Origin: JANQPX01 sp050633905
GTDB taxonomy: Bacteria; Pseudomonadota; Alphaproteobacteria; Geminicoccales; Geminicoccaceae
Assembly (NCBI GenBank): GCA_050633905.1
Contig: JBOEHJ010000055.1
Span: forward strand, 1 to 64,000
DNA: 64,000 nt
Direction of reading: 5' to 3'
Numbering within the stretch: the first letter of the stretch is position 1; each line of letters opens with the position of its first letter. A program made the position numbers and the translations under genes. The notes below the pieces were generated by a model that saw only the letters and a list, made by a program, of their open reading frames with translations, ran no database searches and was not told where the DNA came from. Shown here piece after piece: positions 1 to 8,781 of the stretch.

Positions 1-1175
1 GGGGAAAGCGCGTTCTCGAGGTTCAAAAGACCAACGCCTGTATCGGCATCAGCGCCTGGAGCGCCTAGATCCGTTGCCGTGGTCAGCAATCGATCGCCAG
101 CCGCTTGCGGTGAAACGCCGAACGCTGCCTGCACGACAGCCGCCGCACCACTAATCATCGGCGCAGCATAGGACGTGCCGCTGCCGATATTGCCGATACC
201 ACCGCCGGGTTGCGCACCTTGGAAATCGACACCAGGCGCTGCAAGACAGCGGTCCTCGACCCCAAGGCAGCTGTTACTGAAGCCCGCGCGCTGATTGTTC
301 TCATCCAGAGCGATCGCGACGATCACACCATCGGCGCTCGCGGCTCTTTCTATGACAACCTCACCGCCAACAACCTCGACCGTGTTGACGCCCAAAAACG
401 CCGGCGCATCCGGACCAATATCAACAAACTCGGTCCCACCAAGATTATTGCGATCATTGCCAGCTGCGATAACCACTAGGCTGCCACTATTCGTCGCTGT
501 CAAAATAGCGTCCGCGATGTCTTGGTTGAGCGCAGCTACGTCAACGAAGCGTTGTGAAATAACAACATCACCATCACCATCGACCAGCAGGCCTGACAAA
601 GGAACGCCCAAGCTCATATTGATGACATCTGCACCCCGATTCGATGCTTCCACAACAGCCGAAGCGATGGCTTCATTGTCGAATAGTATCTCTGTCGGAT
701 CGTTGGGATCCTGGTCACCAACCTGAAAGGCCAGGATATCCGCGCTCGATGCCACGCCGCGAATGCCACCATTGCCATTACCGCCGGCAGCGATACCCGC
801 CACGCCAGTACCATGAGCACTATCGACGTCCTGAGCACCGTTGAACAAAAGGCTTGTTACCGTGCGCGTGCCATTTGACTGCAGATCTGGGTGATCTTCA
901 TCGATACCATCATCGAGGATAGCAATCGTCGTACCGTCTCCGTCAAGCTGACCGGTGATCTGAGCAAATCCTTCAGCGGCTCGGATCTGTTCCAAGCCCG
1001 TGGAATTATTGAAATCCTCATTACGAAAACTGTTGGCATCGCCTGCAGTTCCGCCACCGGTATTGCCGCCGCCACCACCACCACCGCCACCGCCACAAGC
1101 AGCTAGTGTCAGCATCGCTGTGCCACAGAGCAGAGTTTTCAATGTCTTTTGATGAGTACCAAATTCAATTGCCAT
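1..1175 (-). CDS. Subtilisin-like serine protease, lipoprotein, C-terminus outside window
   Basis: Peptidase S8 (subtilase) running off the left edge, 391 residues visible. The frame reads from ATG at 1175 through a hydrophobic segment to a lipobox LAAC with Cys27, so the mature protein should be lipid-anchored. Ten consecutive glycines follow the cysteine and act as a flexible linker. The catalytic triad is visible: Asp88 in LDDGID, His121 in AHGTGVAG and Ser335 in GTSYAAPM. It probably cleaves proteins at the cell envelope or outside. The missing C-terminus could carry an autotransporter barrel or other domains; this cannot be seen. An AT-rich tract upstream suits a promoter. Confidence 0.9.
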   Translation of the reverse strand, partial: MAIEFGTHQKTLKTLLCGTAMLTLAACGGGGGGGGGGNTGGGTAGDANSFRNEDFNNSTGLEQIRAAEGFAQITGQLDGDGTTIAILDDGIDEDHPDLQSNGTRTVTSLLFNGAQDVDSAHGTGVAGIAAGGNGNGGIRGVASSADILAFQVGDQDPNDPTEILFDNEAIASAVVEASNRGADVINMSLGVPLSGLLVDGDGDVVISQRFVDVAALNQDIADAILTATNSGSLVVIAAGNDRNNLGGTEFVDIGPDAPAFLGVNTVEVVGGEVVIERAASADGVIVAIALDENNQRAGFSNSCLGVEDRCLAAPGVDFQGAQPGGGIGNIGSGTSYAAPMISGAAAVVQAAFGVSPQAAGDRLLTTATDLGAPGADADTGVGLLNLENALS

Positions 1176-1711
1176 GAGATCGCCCCAATAATGAAGATTG
1201 CATTACTCATAAAATTAAATGAAAAATAATCAATAACCTATTGTGAGTATCAACTGGCGGGCGTTTCACTTCTTAATTGACACTTTGCGCGAGCAGGTTT
1301 CATTGGGCGACGCGCGGATATAGCTTGACCGCAGCTCAACAATGATTTGACGGCCATGCTCGAACGAGAGTTTCTCTTCATGATCCAAAAGAATGAATGC
1401 TTTAGCTTGCCATCGACAAGCCCCCTGCCCTTGCGGTCGAAGAGGGCGGGTTGGTTGAATGGCGGGCCATCTGTCGGCGCATACCACGATACATTTTGGC
1501 CGATATGCACTTGCTAATTTGGCAGGCACCGACAAAGATAACACCGGTCAGGGATGCTAATCAGATGAATTGATCGGCTTTCAAGGCCGGCAAAAACGAA
1601 AATGGGTGCGCGAAGGGAGTTCAATGGCAGGTCAGGCGGCTATCGGCCAGGCTTTCGTGATAGGCCGAGCGGAAACTGTTATGCCATTGCAGCCACGTTG
1701 AACTGACCGTC
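1176..1711. other. Divergent intergenic region, no gene seen
   Basis: This gap separates the leftward subtilase from the rightward ligase operon. Positions about 1185-1250 are strongly AT-rich and probably hold the subtilase promoter. The short open frames here have no family-like sequence and no ribosome binding site, so I call none. The operon promoter should lie in the right half, but no convincing boxes stand out. Confidence 0.6.
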
Positions 1712-3640
1712 ATGCAAATCCCCGATCTCTCCACCCTCGACACTCTGCCAAAACTCCTTTGTCACAATGCCCAGCATTGGCCTGGCGATATCGCGATGCG
1801 CGAAAAGGATCACGGTATCTGGCATCGCTACAGCTGGTCCGAGACCCTTGATGAAGTTCAGGCACTGGCTCTCGGGCTGATCGCTTTAGGCGTGGAACGC
1901 AAAGATGTTGTCGGCATCATCGGGCGCAATCGACCCCATTGGGTCTGGGCAGAATGGGCAGCCCATAGCGTGGGCGCAATGTCCCTTGGCATCTATGAGG
2001 ACAGCCTCGGCAAGGAAGTCAGCTATCTCTTAGACTACGGCGAGGTCAAATTGGTCTTCGCCGAAGACGAGGAACAGGCCGACAAGCTGCTAGAGATTGC
2101 TGGCGACCTGCCGGTACTTCAGTGGATCATCTACAATGACCAGCGCGGCATGCGGAAATATGATGATCCGCGCTTGATGAGCCGCCGCGATCTGGTCGAG
2201 CGGGGCAGGAGCCTGGGCAAGGAGGCCTTCGATAACGCCGTCGCCGCCGGCAAGGGCGAGGACGTCGCCATTCTCTGCACCACCTCGGGCACGACGTCCC
2301 ATCCCAAGCTTGCTATGTTGCAGCATCTGCCGTTCATGGAGCATATCGCGGCCTATCTCCGGGCGGATCCGCGCGAACCCACTGATGAGTATATCTCGAT
2401 GCTGCCCATGGCCTGGATCATGGAGCAGGTCTATGCGGTCACCATGCCGCTTCTCTGCCGGATCCGGGTGAACTATCCGGAAGATCAATCGACAGCGATG
2501 CACGATATGCGCGAGATCGGTCCCACCCATGTTCTCCTGGCGCCGCGCGTCTGGGAGCAGATTTCGGCAGATGTCCATGCACGCATGCTGGATGCCAACA
2601 GCCTGAGCCAGTCGATCTTTAAAAAATGTGTCAAGCTCGGCACAGACGCCCTGGATAAAGGAAACCGCTCGCGTCTCGCGGATCTGTTCCTGTACGGCAC
2701 ACTTCGCGATCGCTTGGGCTTTGCCAATGTTAAGGCGGCAGCGACCGGGGGTGCGGCTCTTGGACCCGAGACTTTCAAGTTCTTCCTGGCTATGGGTGTG
2801 CCGCTTCGCCAGCTTTATGGACAGACCGAACTCTGCGGCGCCTACACCTTGCAGCGCGCCGATGATGGGCTCGATTTCGACAGCTCAGGCCCCGCCTTCG
2901 ACAATACCGAGATCCGTATCGAGCGGGCCGACGAACATGGTGTGGGTGAGATCATCACCAAGCATCCCGGCATGTTCAAAGGCTATTACAAACAGCCGGA
3001 GGCCTCCAAGGAGACGCTCACCGACGACGGCTGGATGCTTACCGGCGATGCCGGTTTTCTCGATGACAAGGGCCGTTTGACGGTGATTGATCGGGTGAAA
3101 GACCTGGCCACCACCACCGGCGGCATCCGCTTTTCGCCGCAATTCATCGAGAACAAGCTGAAGTTCTCGCCCAATATCGGCGAATGCGTGGTGCTCGGTA
3201 ATGATCACCCCTTCGTAACGGCGATCCTCTGCATTCGCTATTCGATGGTGTCCAAATGGGCGGAAAACCAAGGGCTAGCCTTCACCACCTACACCAATCT
3301 CTCAGCATTGCCCGAGATCTATGAGCTGCTCCAAGGCGAAGTCGAGACGGTCAACCAATCCTTGCCCGAACCGCAAAGGATCAGGCGTTTTCTGCTCCTT
3401 TATAAGGAGCTCGATGCTGATGAGGGCGAACTCACACGCACCCGAAAAGTTCGCCGCGCCGTGATCGACGAGCGTTACGCGCCCTTGATCGACGCCTTGT
3501 ATGACGATCAAGATCGCGTCGTCATGGAAACCGAGGTGACCTTCGAAGACGGCCGGACCGGCCAGATCAAGGCCGACATGGCCATTCGTACCATGCCCCC
3601 TGCCGCCGGCAAAACGGCTGACCAGTTTGCTGCGGAATGA
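1712..3640 (+). CDS. Long-chain acyl-CoA synthetase-like AMP-binding ligase
   Basis: ATP-dependent carboxylate-CoA ligase of 642 residues, the length and type of FadD15/long-chain acyl-CoA synthetases. The AMP-binding P-loop is seen at about 191-199 as TSGTTSHPK, where the usual Gly is Ser. The YGQTE box and the TGDAGFLDDKGRLTVIDR hinge region follow, then a C-terminal domain. It activates a carboxylic acid to its CoA thioester in the cytoplasm. The next gene overlaps its stop codon by four bases, so it is the first gene of the branched-chain-type ABC importer operon and probably activates the imported acid. The substrate cannot be told from sequence. Confidence 0.9.
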   Translation: MQIPDLSTLDTLPKLLCHNAQHWPGDIAMREKDHGIWHRYSWSETLDEVQALALGLIALGVERKDVVGIIGRNRPHWVWAEWAAHSVGAMSLGIYEDSLGKEVSYLLDYGEVKLVFAEDEEQADKLLEIAGDLPVLQWIIYNDQRGMRKYDDPRLMSRRDLVERGRSLGKEAFDNAVAAGKGEDVAILCTTSGTTSHPKLAMLQHLPFMEHIAAYLRADPREPTDEYISMLPMAWIMEQVYAVTMPLLCRIRVNYPEDQSTAMHDMREIGPTHVLLAPRVWEQISADVHARMLDANSLSQSIFKKCVKLGTDALDKGNRSRLADLFLYGTLRDRLGFANVKAAATGGAALGPETFKFFLAMGVPLRQLYGQTELCGAYTLQRADDGLDFDSSGPAFDNTEIRIERADEHGVGEIITKHPGMFKGYYKQPEASKETLTDDGWMLTGDAGFLDDKGRLTVIDRVKDLATTTGGIRFSPQFIENKLKFSPNIGECVVLGNDHPFVTAILCIRYSMVSKWAENQGLAFTTYTNLSALPEIYELLQGEVETVNQSLPEPQRIRRFLLLYKELDADEGELTRTRKVRRAVIDERYAPLIDALYDDQDRVVMETEVTFEDGRTGQIKADMAIRTMPPAAGKTADQFAAE

Positions 3641-4041
3641 CGAGCATGGCAACCGCACGCTCAGATAACTCCGAAAAGCCCAACCAAGACACCAGGCAAG
3701 AAGAGCCTGACCGCGCCGCAGTCCTGCTAGAGGTGGAGAATGTGACCCTCCGTTTTGGCGGGGTCACGGCACTCACCGATGTCAGCTTCGATGTGCGAAA
3801 GGGTGAAATCCGCGCGATCATCGGTCCGAACGGTGCCGGTAAGTCGTCGATGCTGAACGTCATCAACGGCTTTTATCATCCTCAGGAAGGCCAGGTGACC
3901 TGGAAGGGCGTCACCCGAAGCCAGATGCGGCCCCATGAAGCCGCGGCGACCGGCATTGCCCGGACCTTCCAGAACATCGCGCTCTTCAAGGGCATGACCA
4001 CGCTTCGACAACATCATGACCGGCCGCATTCTTCAAGATGA
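3637..4041 (+). CDS. livG: LivG-like ABC ATPase, N-terminal fragment of a frameshifted gene
   Basis: First part of an ATP-binding subunit of a branched-chain amino-acid-type (HAAT) importer. Walker A is GPNGAGKS and the Q-loop segment is ARTFQNIALF. ATG at 3637 overlaps the ligase stop. After GMTTL the frame becomes nonsense (RQHHDRPHSSR) and stops at 4039-4041. The missing protein text continues in the other two frames and then again from 4054, so this and the next entry are one gene. As read here the product would lack Walker B and be inactive. Either a real disruption or a sequence error. Confidence 0.85.
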   Translation: MTSMATARSDNSEKPNQDTRQEEPDRAAVLLEVENVTLRFGGVTALTDVSFDVRKGEIRAIIGPNGAGKSSMLNVINGFYHPQEGQVTWKGVTRSQMRPHEAAATGIARTFQNIALFKGMTTLRQHHDRPHSSR

Positions 4042-4054
4042 AAGCCGGCTTTCC
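4006..4054 (+). other. Cluster of three single-base insertions in livG
   Basis: Reading the three frames in turn restores a normal LivG text: after CTT at 4003-4005 an extra C (4006), then DNIMTGRIL; an extra C at 4034, then KMKAGF; an extra C at 4053 or 4054, then LEQMLYWGRAQ. The three insertions add up to three bases, so the flanking parts are in one frame but a TGA at 4039-4041 lies between. Each added base is a C directly after TT, which suggests a systematic cause such as base-calling or assembly error. Confidence 0.8.
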
Positions 4055-4062
4055 TGGAGCAG

Positions 4063-4500
4063 ATGCTCTATTGGGGCCGTGCGCAGAAAGAGGAGCTGGC
4101 GCATAGGGAGGATGTCGAGAGGATCATCGACTTTTTGGAGATCCAGGCGGTGCGCAATACGCCGGTCGGCAAGCTTCCTTACGGCCTGCAAAAGAGGGTC
4201 GAGCTCGCACGCGCCCTTGCCGCCGAGCCGGAACTCCTGCTGCTGGACGAGCCCATGGCCGGCATGAACCTCGAAGAGAAAGAGGATATGTGCCGCTTCG
4301 TCCTGGATGTGAACCAGGAATTCGGGACCACGGTCGCCTTGATCGAGCATGATATGGGTGTGGTGATGGATATTTCAGATCGGGTGGTCGTGCTCGATTA
4401 TGGCAAGAAGCTCGCGGACGGTACACCTGACGACGTCCGAAGCGATCAAGCGGTGATCGAAGCCTATCTCGGCGTCAGTCACAGCGATGACAGCGAGTAG
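4063..4500 (+). CDS. livG: LivG-like ABC ATPase, C-terminal fragment of a frameshifted gene
   Basis: Second part of the LivG-like ATPase, in the same frame as the first part but separated by a stop. It carries the helical region, the signature-like segment LPYGLQKRVELARALA, Walker B as ELLLLDEPMAGMN and the switch His in ALIEHDMGVVMD, ending with the family's typical AYLGVSH tail. The ATG at 4063 is only the first Met in frame; similar text (LEQ) extends upstream to 4054. If the gene is truly broken the importer would need another ATPase partner for LivF. Confidence 0.85.
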   Translation: MLYWGRAQKEELAHREDVERIIDFLEIQAVRNTPVGKLPYGLQKRVELARALAAEPELLLLDEPMAGMNLEEKEDMCRFVLDVNQEFGTTVALIEHDMGVVMDISDRVVVLDYGKKLADGTPDDVRSDQAVIEAYLGVSHSDDSE

Positions 4501-4506
4501 CGGCAC

Positions 4507-5475
4507 GTGAATTTTTTTTCCACCTACCTCCTTGGACCGTTCGGCGAAATAACCTCCGACGTCTCCAAGGTGATCGAGACGGTGATCGCCGGGCTCGGCA
4601 ACGGCTTTCTCTATGCGCTGGTTGCCATCGGCTTCGTCATCATCTTCAAGTCGTCCAGCGTCTTTAATTACGCGCAAGGCGCCATGGTGTTCTTCGCTGC
4701 GCTCAATTTCGCCGGTCTGCTGAAGCTTGGTGTGCCCTGGTATCTGGCAGGCGCCTTATCTCTGCTGATCATGGTGGCGTTCGCCTTCGCCGTGGAGCGT
4801 GTCGTGCTTCGACCACTGGTTGGCCAAGATGGGCTCAGTCTGTTCATGGCAACGATCGGCGTGGCGTTCTTCATCGAGGGCTTTGCCGAAGCTTTATGGG
4901 GCGGTGATCCCAAGCTGTTGAAAATTGGCCTTCCCGAGGGCGTGATCTTCACGGACGATTACGTCTGGGCCCAGGAACGCGGACTCAATATCGTGATCCA
5001 GCATTCCGATCTGCTGGCGATCGGCGTCGGTTTAGTCATGGTTCTCGGTCTCTATATCTTCTTCCAATATTCCCGCGTTGGCCGCGCGCTTCGCGCCGTC
5101 GCCGACGACCACACTGCCTCCATGTCGATCGGCATCCCGCTTAATCAGATGTGGATTGTGGTTTGGGCGCTTTCCGGCCTTACCGCCTTCGTCGCTGCGG
5201 TTGTTTGGGGCACAAAGATTCAGATCGACCCGACCGTGATCAACCTTGCGCTTAAAGCCTTGCCGGTGCTGATCTTGGGCGGCCTGACCTCGATCCCAGG
5301 TGCCGTGATCGGCGGCTGCATCATTGGCGTGTCCGAACTGATGTTCGAAACCTATTGGGGGCAGCCCTTGTTCGGCGGGGCGACCACCGAATGGTTTGCC
5401 TTCGTGCTGGCTGTGGTGTTCCTGCTGTTCCGGCCGCAAGGGTTGTTTGGGGAGAAAATTATTGAGCGCGTTTGA
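4507..5475 (+). CDS. livH: Branched-chain-type ABC transporter permease LivH-like
   Basis: Inner-membrane permease of 322 residues with about eight hydrophobic segments and typical LivH text (NGFLYALVAIGFVIIFKSS near the start, ALKALPVLILGGLTSIPGAVIGG near the end). It forms the translocation pore with LivM. The start is GTG at 4507, six bases after the livG stop. The 3' end overlaps the next gene by 14 bases. Confidence 0.92.
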   Translation: MNFFSTYLLGPFGEITSDVSKVIETVIAGLGNGFLYALVAIGFVIIFKSSSVFNYAQGAMVFFAALNFAGLLKLGVPWYLAGALSLLIMVAFAFAVERVVLRPLVGQDGLSLFMATIGVAFFIEGFAEALWGGDPKLLKIGLPEGVIFTDDYVWAQERGLNIVIQHSDLLAIGVGLVMVLGLYIFFQYSRVGRALRAVADDHTASMSIGIPLNQMWIVVWALSGLTAFVAAVVWGTKIQIDPTVINLALKALPVLILGGLTSIPGAVIGGCIIGVSELMFETYWGQPLFGGATTEWFAFVLAVVFLLFRPQGLFGEKIIERV

Positions 5476-6205
5476 GTGCTGGCGTCGGGACCACTGCCGG
5501 CACCTCCTCTTTTCAAGCACCCTTGCTACACTTACCGCCATCAGCACAGCGGCCCCTTTGCTCGCAGACGAACACGAGAGCTGTACGCTTTCAAGCAAGA
5601 GCGACCATCCCAATCCAAGCGTGATGGAAATCCGCCTTACGGGCGATGTCGGGACGGAGATGGCCTATCAGCTGTTCGGCGAGATTGACCAGCATCTCGC
5701 CACCTATCCGACGCTCAAGACCATCAAGATTCTGCTCTCCAGTGTAGGCGGTCACGTCGAAACCGGCTTCACGATCCACAATTATCTAAAGGGCCTGCAT
5801 CAGCGCCACGCCCTTCAAGTGGTCACCCATAATGTCGGCTCGGTCCAGTCCGCCGCGGTCGACATCTATTGCGCCGGCAATCAGCGCATCACCTCACCCT
5901 ATACCTTCTTCATGGTCCACAACGGCCATTTCGAACTTGATGAGGGACCCTACGACGTCAATGAGGTACGCAAGCTGGACGAAGAGAACGCCATCACGTC
6001 GGAGGCTGGCTATGCATTGTTCTCCGCCTGTACCAACCTGACTGTCACCAAGGTCGGCGAGATGTTCGAAGACCAGACCTACATCGATCCGGACCAAGCG
6101 CTCGAGCTCGGCCTGACTCACTCCATCCAGCCCGCCACCTTCGATCGCAGTGCTGATATCCGCTGCCAAATCGCGGTGCTGGACAACGACGAAACCGAGA
6201 AATGA
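5462..6205 (+). CDS. Secreted ClpP-like serine protease fold protein
   Basis: ClpP/crotonase-fold (peptidase S14-like) protein of about 247 residues. The start chosen is TTG at 5462, preceded by GGGGAG, because it gives a clean signal peptide: basic start, hydrophobic core, then cleavage near LLADEHES. Ser130 in VGSVQSAAV aligns with the ClpP nucleophile, His153 in FFMVHNGHF with the ClpP His, and EDQTYIDPDQALELGL fits the ClpP Asp region. It therefore looks catalytically competent but exported, unlike housekeeping ClpP. It overlaps livH by 14 bases and precedes livM by 22, so it is co-translated with the importer. Target unknown. Confidence 0.75.
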   Translation: MSAFECWRRDHCRHLLFSSTLATLTAISTAAPLLADEHESCTLSSKSDHPNPSVMEIRLTGDVGTEMAYQLFGEIDQHLATYPTLKTIKILLSSVGGHVETGFTIHNYLKGLHQRHALQVVTHNVGSVQSAAVDIYCAGNQRITSPYTFFMVHNGHFELDEGPYDVNEVRKLDEENAITSEAGYALFSACTNLTVTKVGEMFEDQTYIDPDQALELGLTHSIQPATFDRSADIRCQIAVLDNDETEK

Positions 6206-6227
6206 GCCAACGCGGGACCAAAACCTG

Positions 6228-7391
6228 ATGCTCTATCGCGAATCCGGCGTTTTCCACAGCAGCTATGCAGAGGACCAGGCGGTCTTCAAGCTGCCCATGG
6301 ATCGCTATACGGTCTGGATCGTGGTCGCGATCGCCTTTTTCATCGTACCAATGGTCGCCTCAAACTACGTGTTGACCGATCTTTTAACGCCGTTCCTGAT
6401 CATGTCGATCGCCGCCCTCGGTCTGAATGTGCTAACCGGCTATTGCGGCCAACTCTCGCTCGGCACCGGCGCTTTCATGGCGCTTGGCGGCTTCATGACC
6501 TACAAACTGGTGACTAGCTTTCCAACGGCAAGCGCCTTTTTTGGCGTGCCCCTTCCCGAGATCAACTTGTTTGGCTTTGCTCCCTTTGACATCTGGTTCT
6601 TCGTGATGTTGATCGGAACTGGTCTGATCACAGCTCTGGTCGGCCTTTTCTTCGGCTTGCCATCGCTCAAGATCAAGGGCCTCTATCTTGCGGTCACCAC
6701 GCTTGCCGCCCAGTTTTTCCTGCTTTGGCTTTTTATCAAAGTGCCCTGGTTCACCAATTATTCGCCCGCCGGCATCGCCCCTGCCCCACCGCAAACCCTG
6801 TTCGGGTTTTCTGTAACAGGCGCAGCCTCACCTGTGGTCAATCGCTATCTGTTCGTCCTGGTGTTGACCGTGCTCGCAGCGCTTGCCGTGAAAAACCTGG
6901 CGCGCTCCAGCTACGGCCGCTCCTGGATGGCGATCCGCGACATGGATATCGCCGCCGAGATCATCGGCATCAGCCCGACCTTCGCCAAACTCTCCGCCTT
7001 TGCTTTCAGCTCGTTTCTGATCGGCATCGCGGGTGCTTTATGGGCCTTCGTCAAGATCAACTCGGTGCAAACCGACGCCTACACCATTCTCCTCAGTTTC
7101 CAGGTGCTGTTCATGGTCATCATCGGCGGCCTTGGCACGGTGCTGGGCTCCTTCCTGGGAGCTGCCTTCGTGGTGTTGACACCCATCTTACTGAACATCG
7201 GGCTAACCTCGCTCAATCCGCTCCTGATCGCGATCGGGCTCGGTGAAATCAGCATTGCCATGATCAAGCATATCGAATTCATCGTGTTCGGCTCGCTGAT
7301 CATCTTCTTTTTGGTTGTCGAGCCCCACGGCTTTGCTAGGCTCTGGCAAATCGCCAAGCAAAAACTACGAACATGGCCGTTCCCCTATTAA
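6228..7391 (+). CDS. livM: Branched-chain-type ABC transporter permease LivM-like
   Basis: Second inner-membrane permease, 387 residues from ATG at 6228. I chose this start because the text MLYRESGVFHSSYAEDQAVF is typical for this LivM subgroup and an upstream start would overlap the previous gene. It has about nine to ten hydrophobic segments, the NVLTGYCGQLSLGTGAFMALGG motif and the conserved loop GRSWMAIRDMDIAAEIIGI that contacts the ATPases. It pairs with LivH. Confidence 0.92.
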   Translation: MLYRESGVFHSSYAEDQAVFKLPMDRYTVWIVVAIAFFIVPMVASNYVLTDLLTPFLIMSIAALGLNVLTGYCGQLSLGTGAFMALGGFMTYKLVTSFPTASAFFGVPLPEINLFGFAPFDIWFFVMLIGTGLITALVGLFFGLPSLKIKGLYLAVTTLAAQFFLLWLFIKVPWFTNYSPAGIAPAPPQTLFGFSVTGAASPVVNRYLFVLVLTVLAALAVKNLARSSYGRSWMAIRDMDIAAEIIGISPTFAKLSAFAFSSFLIGIAGALWAFVKINSVQTDAYTILLSFQVLFMVIIGGLGTVLGSFLGAAFVVLTPILLNIGLTSLNPLLIAIGLGEISIAMIKHIEFIVFGSLIIFFLVVEPHGFARLWQIAKQKLRTWPFPY

Positions 7392-7450
7392 CGGCTCTTG
7401 GGATTAACCCGCCGGATCAGTTCGGCATCAGGACTTGGGAGGCATGAACG

Positions 7451-8764
7451 ATGAGAAAAGCTTTAATCGCAGGGGCTGCGACAGTGGCCATCCTTGCTGG
7501 AAGCCTGCTGGCACCAGCGCCGGTCTTCGCAGCGGAAGAGCAGTACTTTCCTCTCCTCAGCTACCGCACCGGCCCCTACGGCGCCAATGGTGCTCAGCTT
7601 GCCAATGGTCAGATCGACTATATGAAGCTGATCAACGCCAAAGGCGGCGTGAACGGTGTCATGTTGACCTGGGAAGAATGCGAGACCGGCTACAAGACCG
7701 ATGTCGGCGTCGAATGCTATGAGCGCCTGAAGGGCAACGGCAATGTCGCCGCCGTCTCGCCGTTTTCGACCGGCATCACCTATGCGCTCCTTGAAAAAGC
7801 CGTGGCTGACGAGAACGTGTTGTTCACCATGGGTTACGGCCGCACGTCGGCCGCCGATGGCCGGGTTTTCCCCTGGGTCTTCAACTTCCCCGCCACCTAT
7901 TGGTCGCAAGCCACCTCGATCATGAGCTACATCATCGATCAGGAAGGCGGTGTCGAGAACCTGAACGGCAAGAAGATCGGCCTCGTGCTCCTCGATCATC
8001 CCTATGGTCGTGAGCCGATCCCGACACTGGAAGCGCTTGCCAAGGATTATGGCTTCGAGTTTCTACAATATCCCGTGCCGACTAGCTCGATGTCGGATCA
8101 AAAGTCGCTTTGGCTCGACATCCGCCGCGCCAAGCCTGATTGGCTCATGATGTGGGGCTGGGGTGCGATGAACCCGACCGCCATCAAGGAAGCCTCGCTC
8201 ATTCGTTACCCGATGGACCGCTTCATCGGCAATTGGTGGGCTGCGGCCGAGGTTGATGTGCGCGGCTCCGGCGTGCCGGCCGAAGGCTATATCGGTGCAA
8301 CCTTCCATGATGTCGGCGATGCCGCGCCGGTTTTCGCTGATATCCGCGAAATGGTGCATGCTGCCGGTGATGGCACAGGGCCTGCCGAAGAGCTAGGCGA
8401 AGTTCTTTATAACCGCGGCGTTGCCAATTCCGCGTTCATCGTCGAGGCGATGCACACGGCGATGGCTGAATTCGGCAATAAGTCCCTTACCGGCGAGGAA
8501 ATGCGCTGGGGCTTTGAGAACCTGGATATCACCGCGGATCGGATCGCCGAACTCGGTCTCACCGGCATCATCCCCCCGACGCAGGTTACTTGCGCGAACC
8601 ATGAGGGCTCGCCGGCGATCAAGCTGCAGCGCTGGGACGGCGAGAAGTGGGAGATCTTCACCGACTGGATCCCGGCCATGAACGATGTGGTCCGCCCATT
8701 GATCGAGGCTGACGCCGCGCAATATGCCGAGGAAAACGGCATCGAGCCACAGAGCTGCGGCTAA
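7451..8764 (+). CDS. Periplasmic substrate-binding protein of branched-chain-type importer
   Basis: Binding protein of 437 residues with an N-terminal signal peptide ending near PVFAAEE. The mature part is a type I periplasmic binding fold (Peripla_BP_6), with typical segments NGQIDYMKLINAKGGVNG and PFSTGITYALLEKA. The protein is larger than E. coli LivJ and of the subgroup found beside CoA-ligase-linked transporters. It delivers the substrate to LivHM in the periplasm. The ligand is not determined; the two CoA ligases in the operon point to a carboxylic acid rather than an amino acid, which is inference. Confidence 0.9.
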   Translation: MRKALIAGAATVAILAGSLLAPAPVFAAEEQYFPLLSYRTGPYGANGAQLANGQIDYMKLINAKGGVNGVMLTWEECETGYKTDVGVECYERLKGNGNVAAVSPFSTGITYALLEKAVADENVLFTMGYGRTSAADGRVFPWVFNFPATYWSQATSIMSYIIDQEGGVENLNGKKIGLVLLDHPYGREPIPTLEALAKDYGFEFLQYPVPTSSMSDQKSLWLDIRRAKPDWLMMWGWGAMNPTAIKEASLIRYPMDRFIGNWWAAAEVDVRGSGVPAEGYIGATFHDVGDAAPVFADIREMVHAAGDGTGPAEELGEVLYNRGVANSAFIVEAMHTAMAEFGNKSLTGEEMRWGFENLDITADRIAELGLTGIIPPTQVTCANHEGSPAIKLQRWDGEKWEIFTDWIPAMNDVVRPLIEADAAQYAEENGIEPQSCG

Positions 8765-8781
8765 CCGTAGGACGGTTGACC

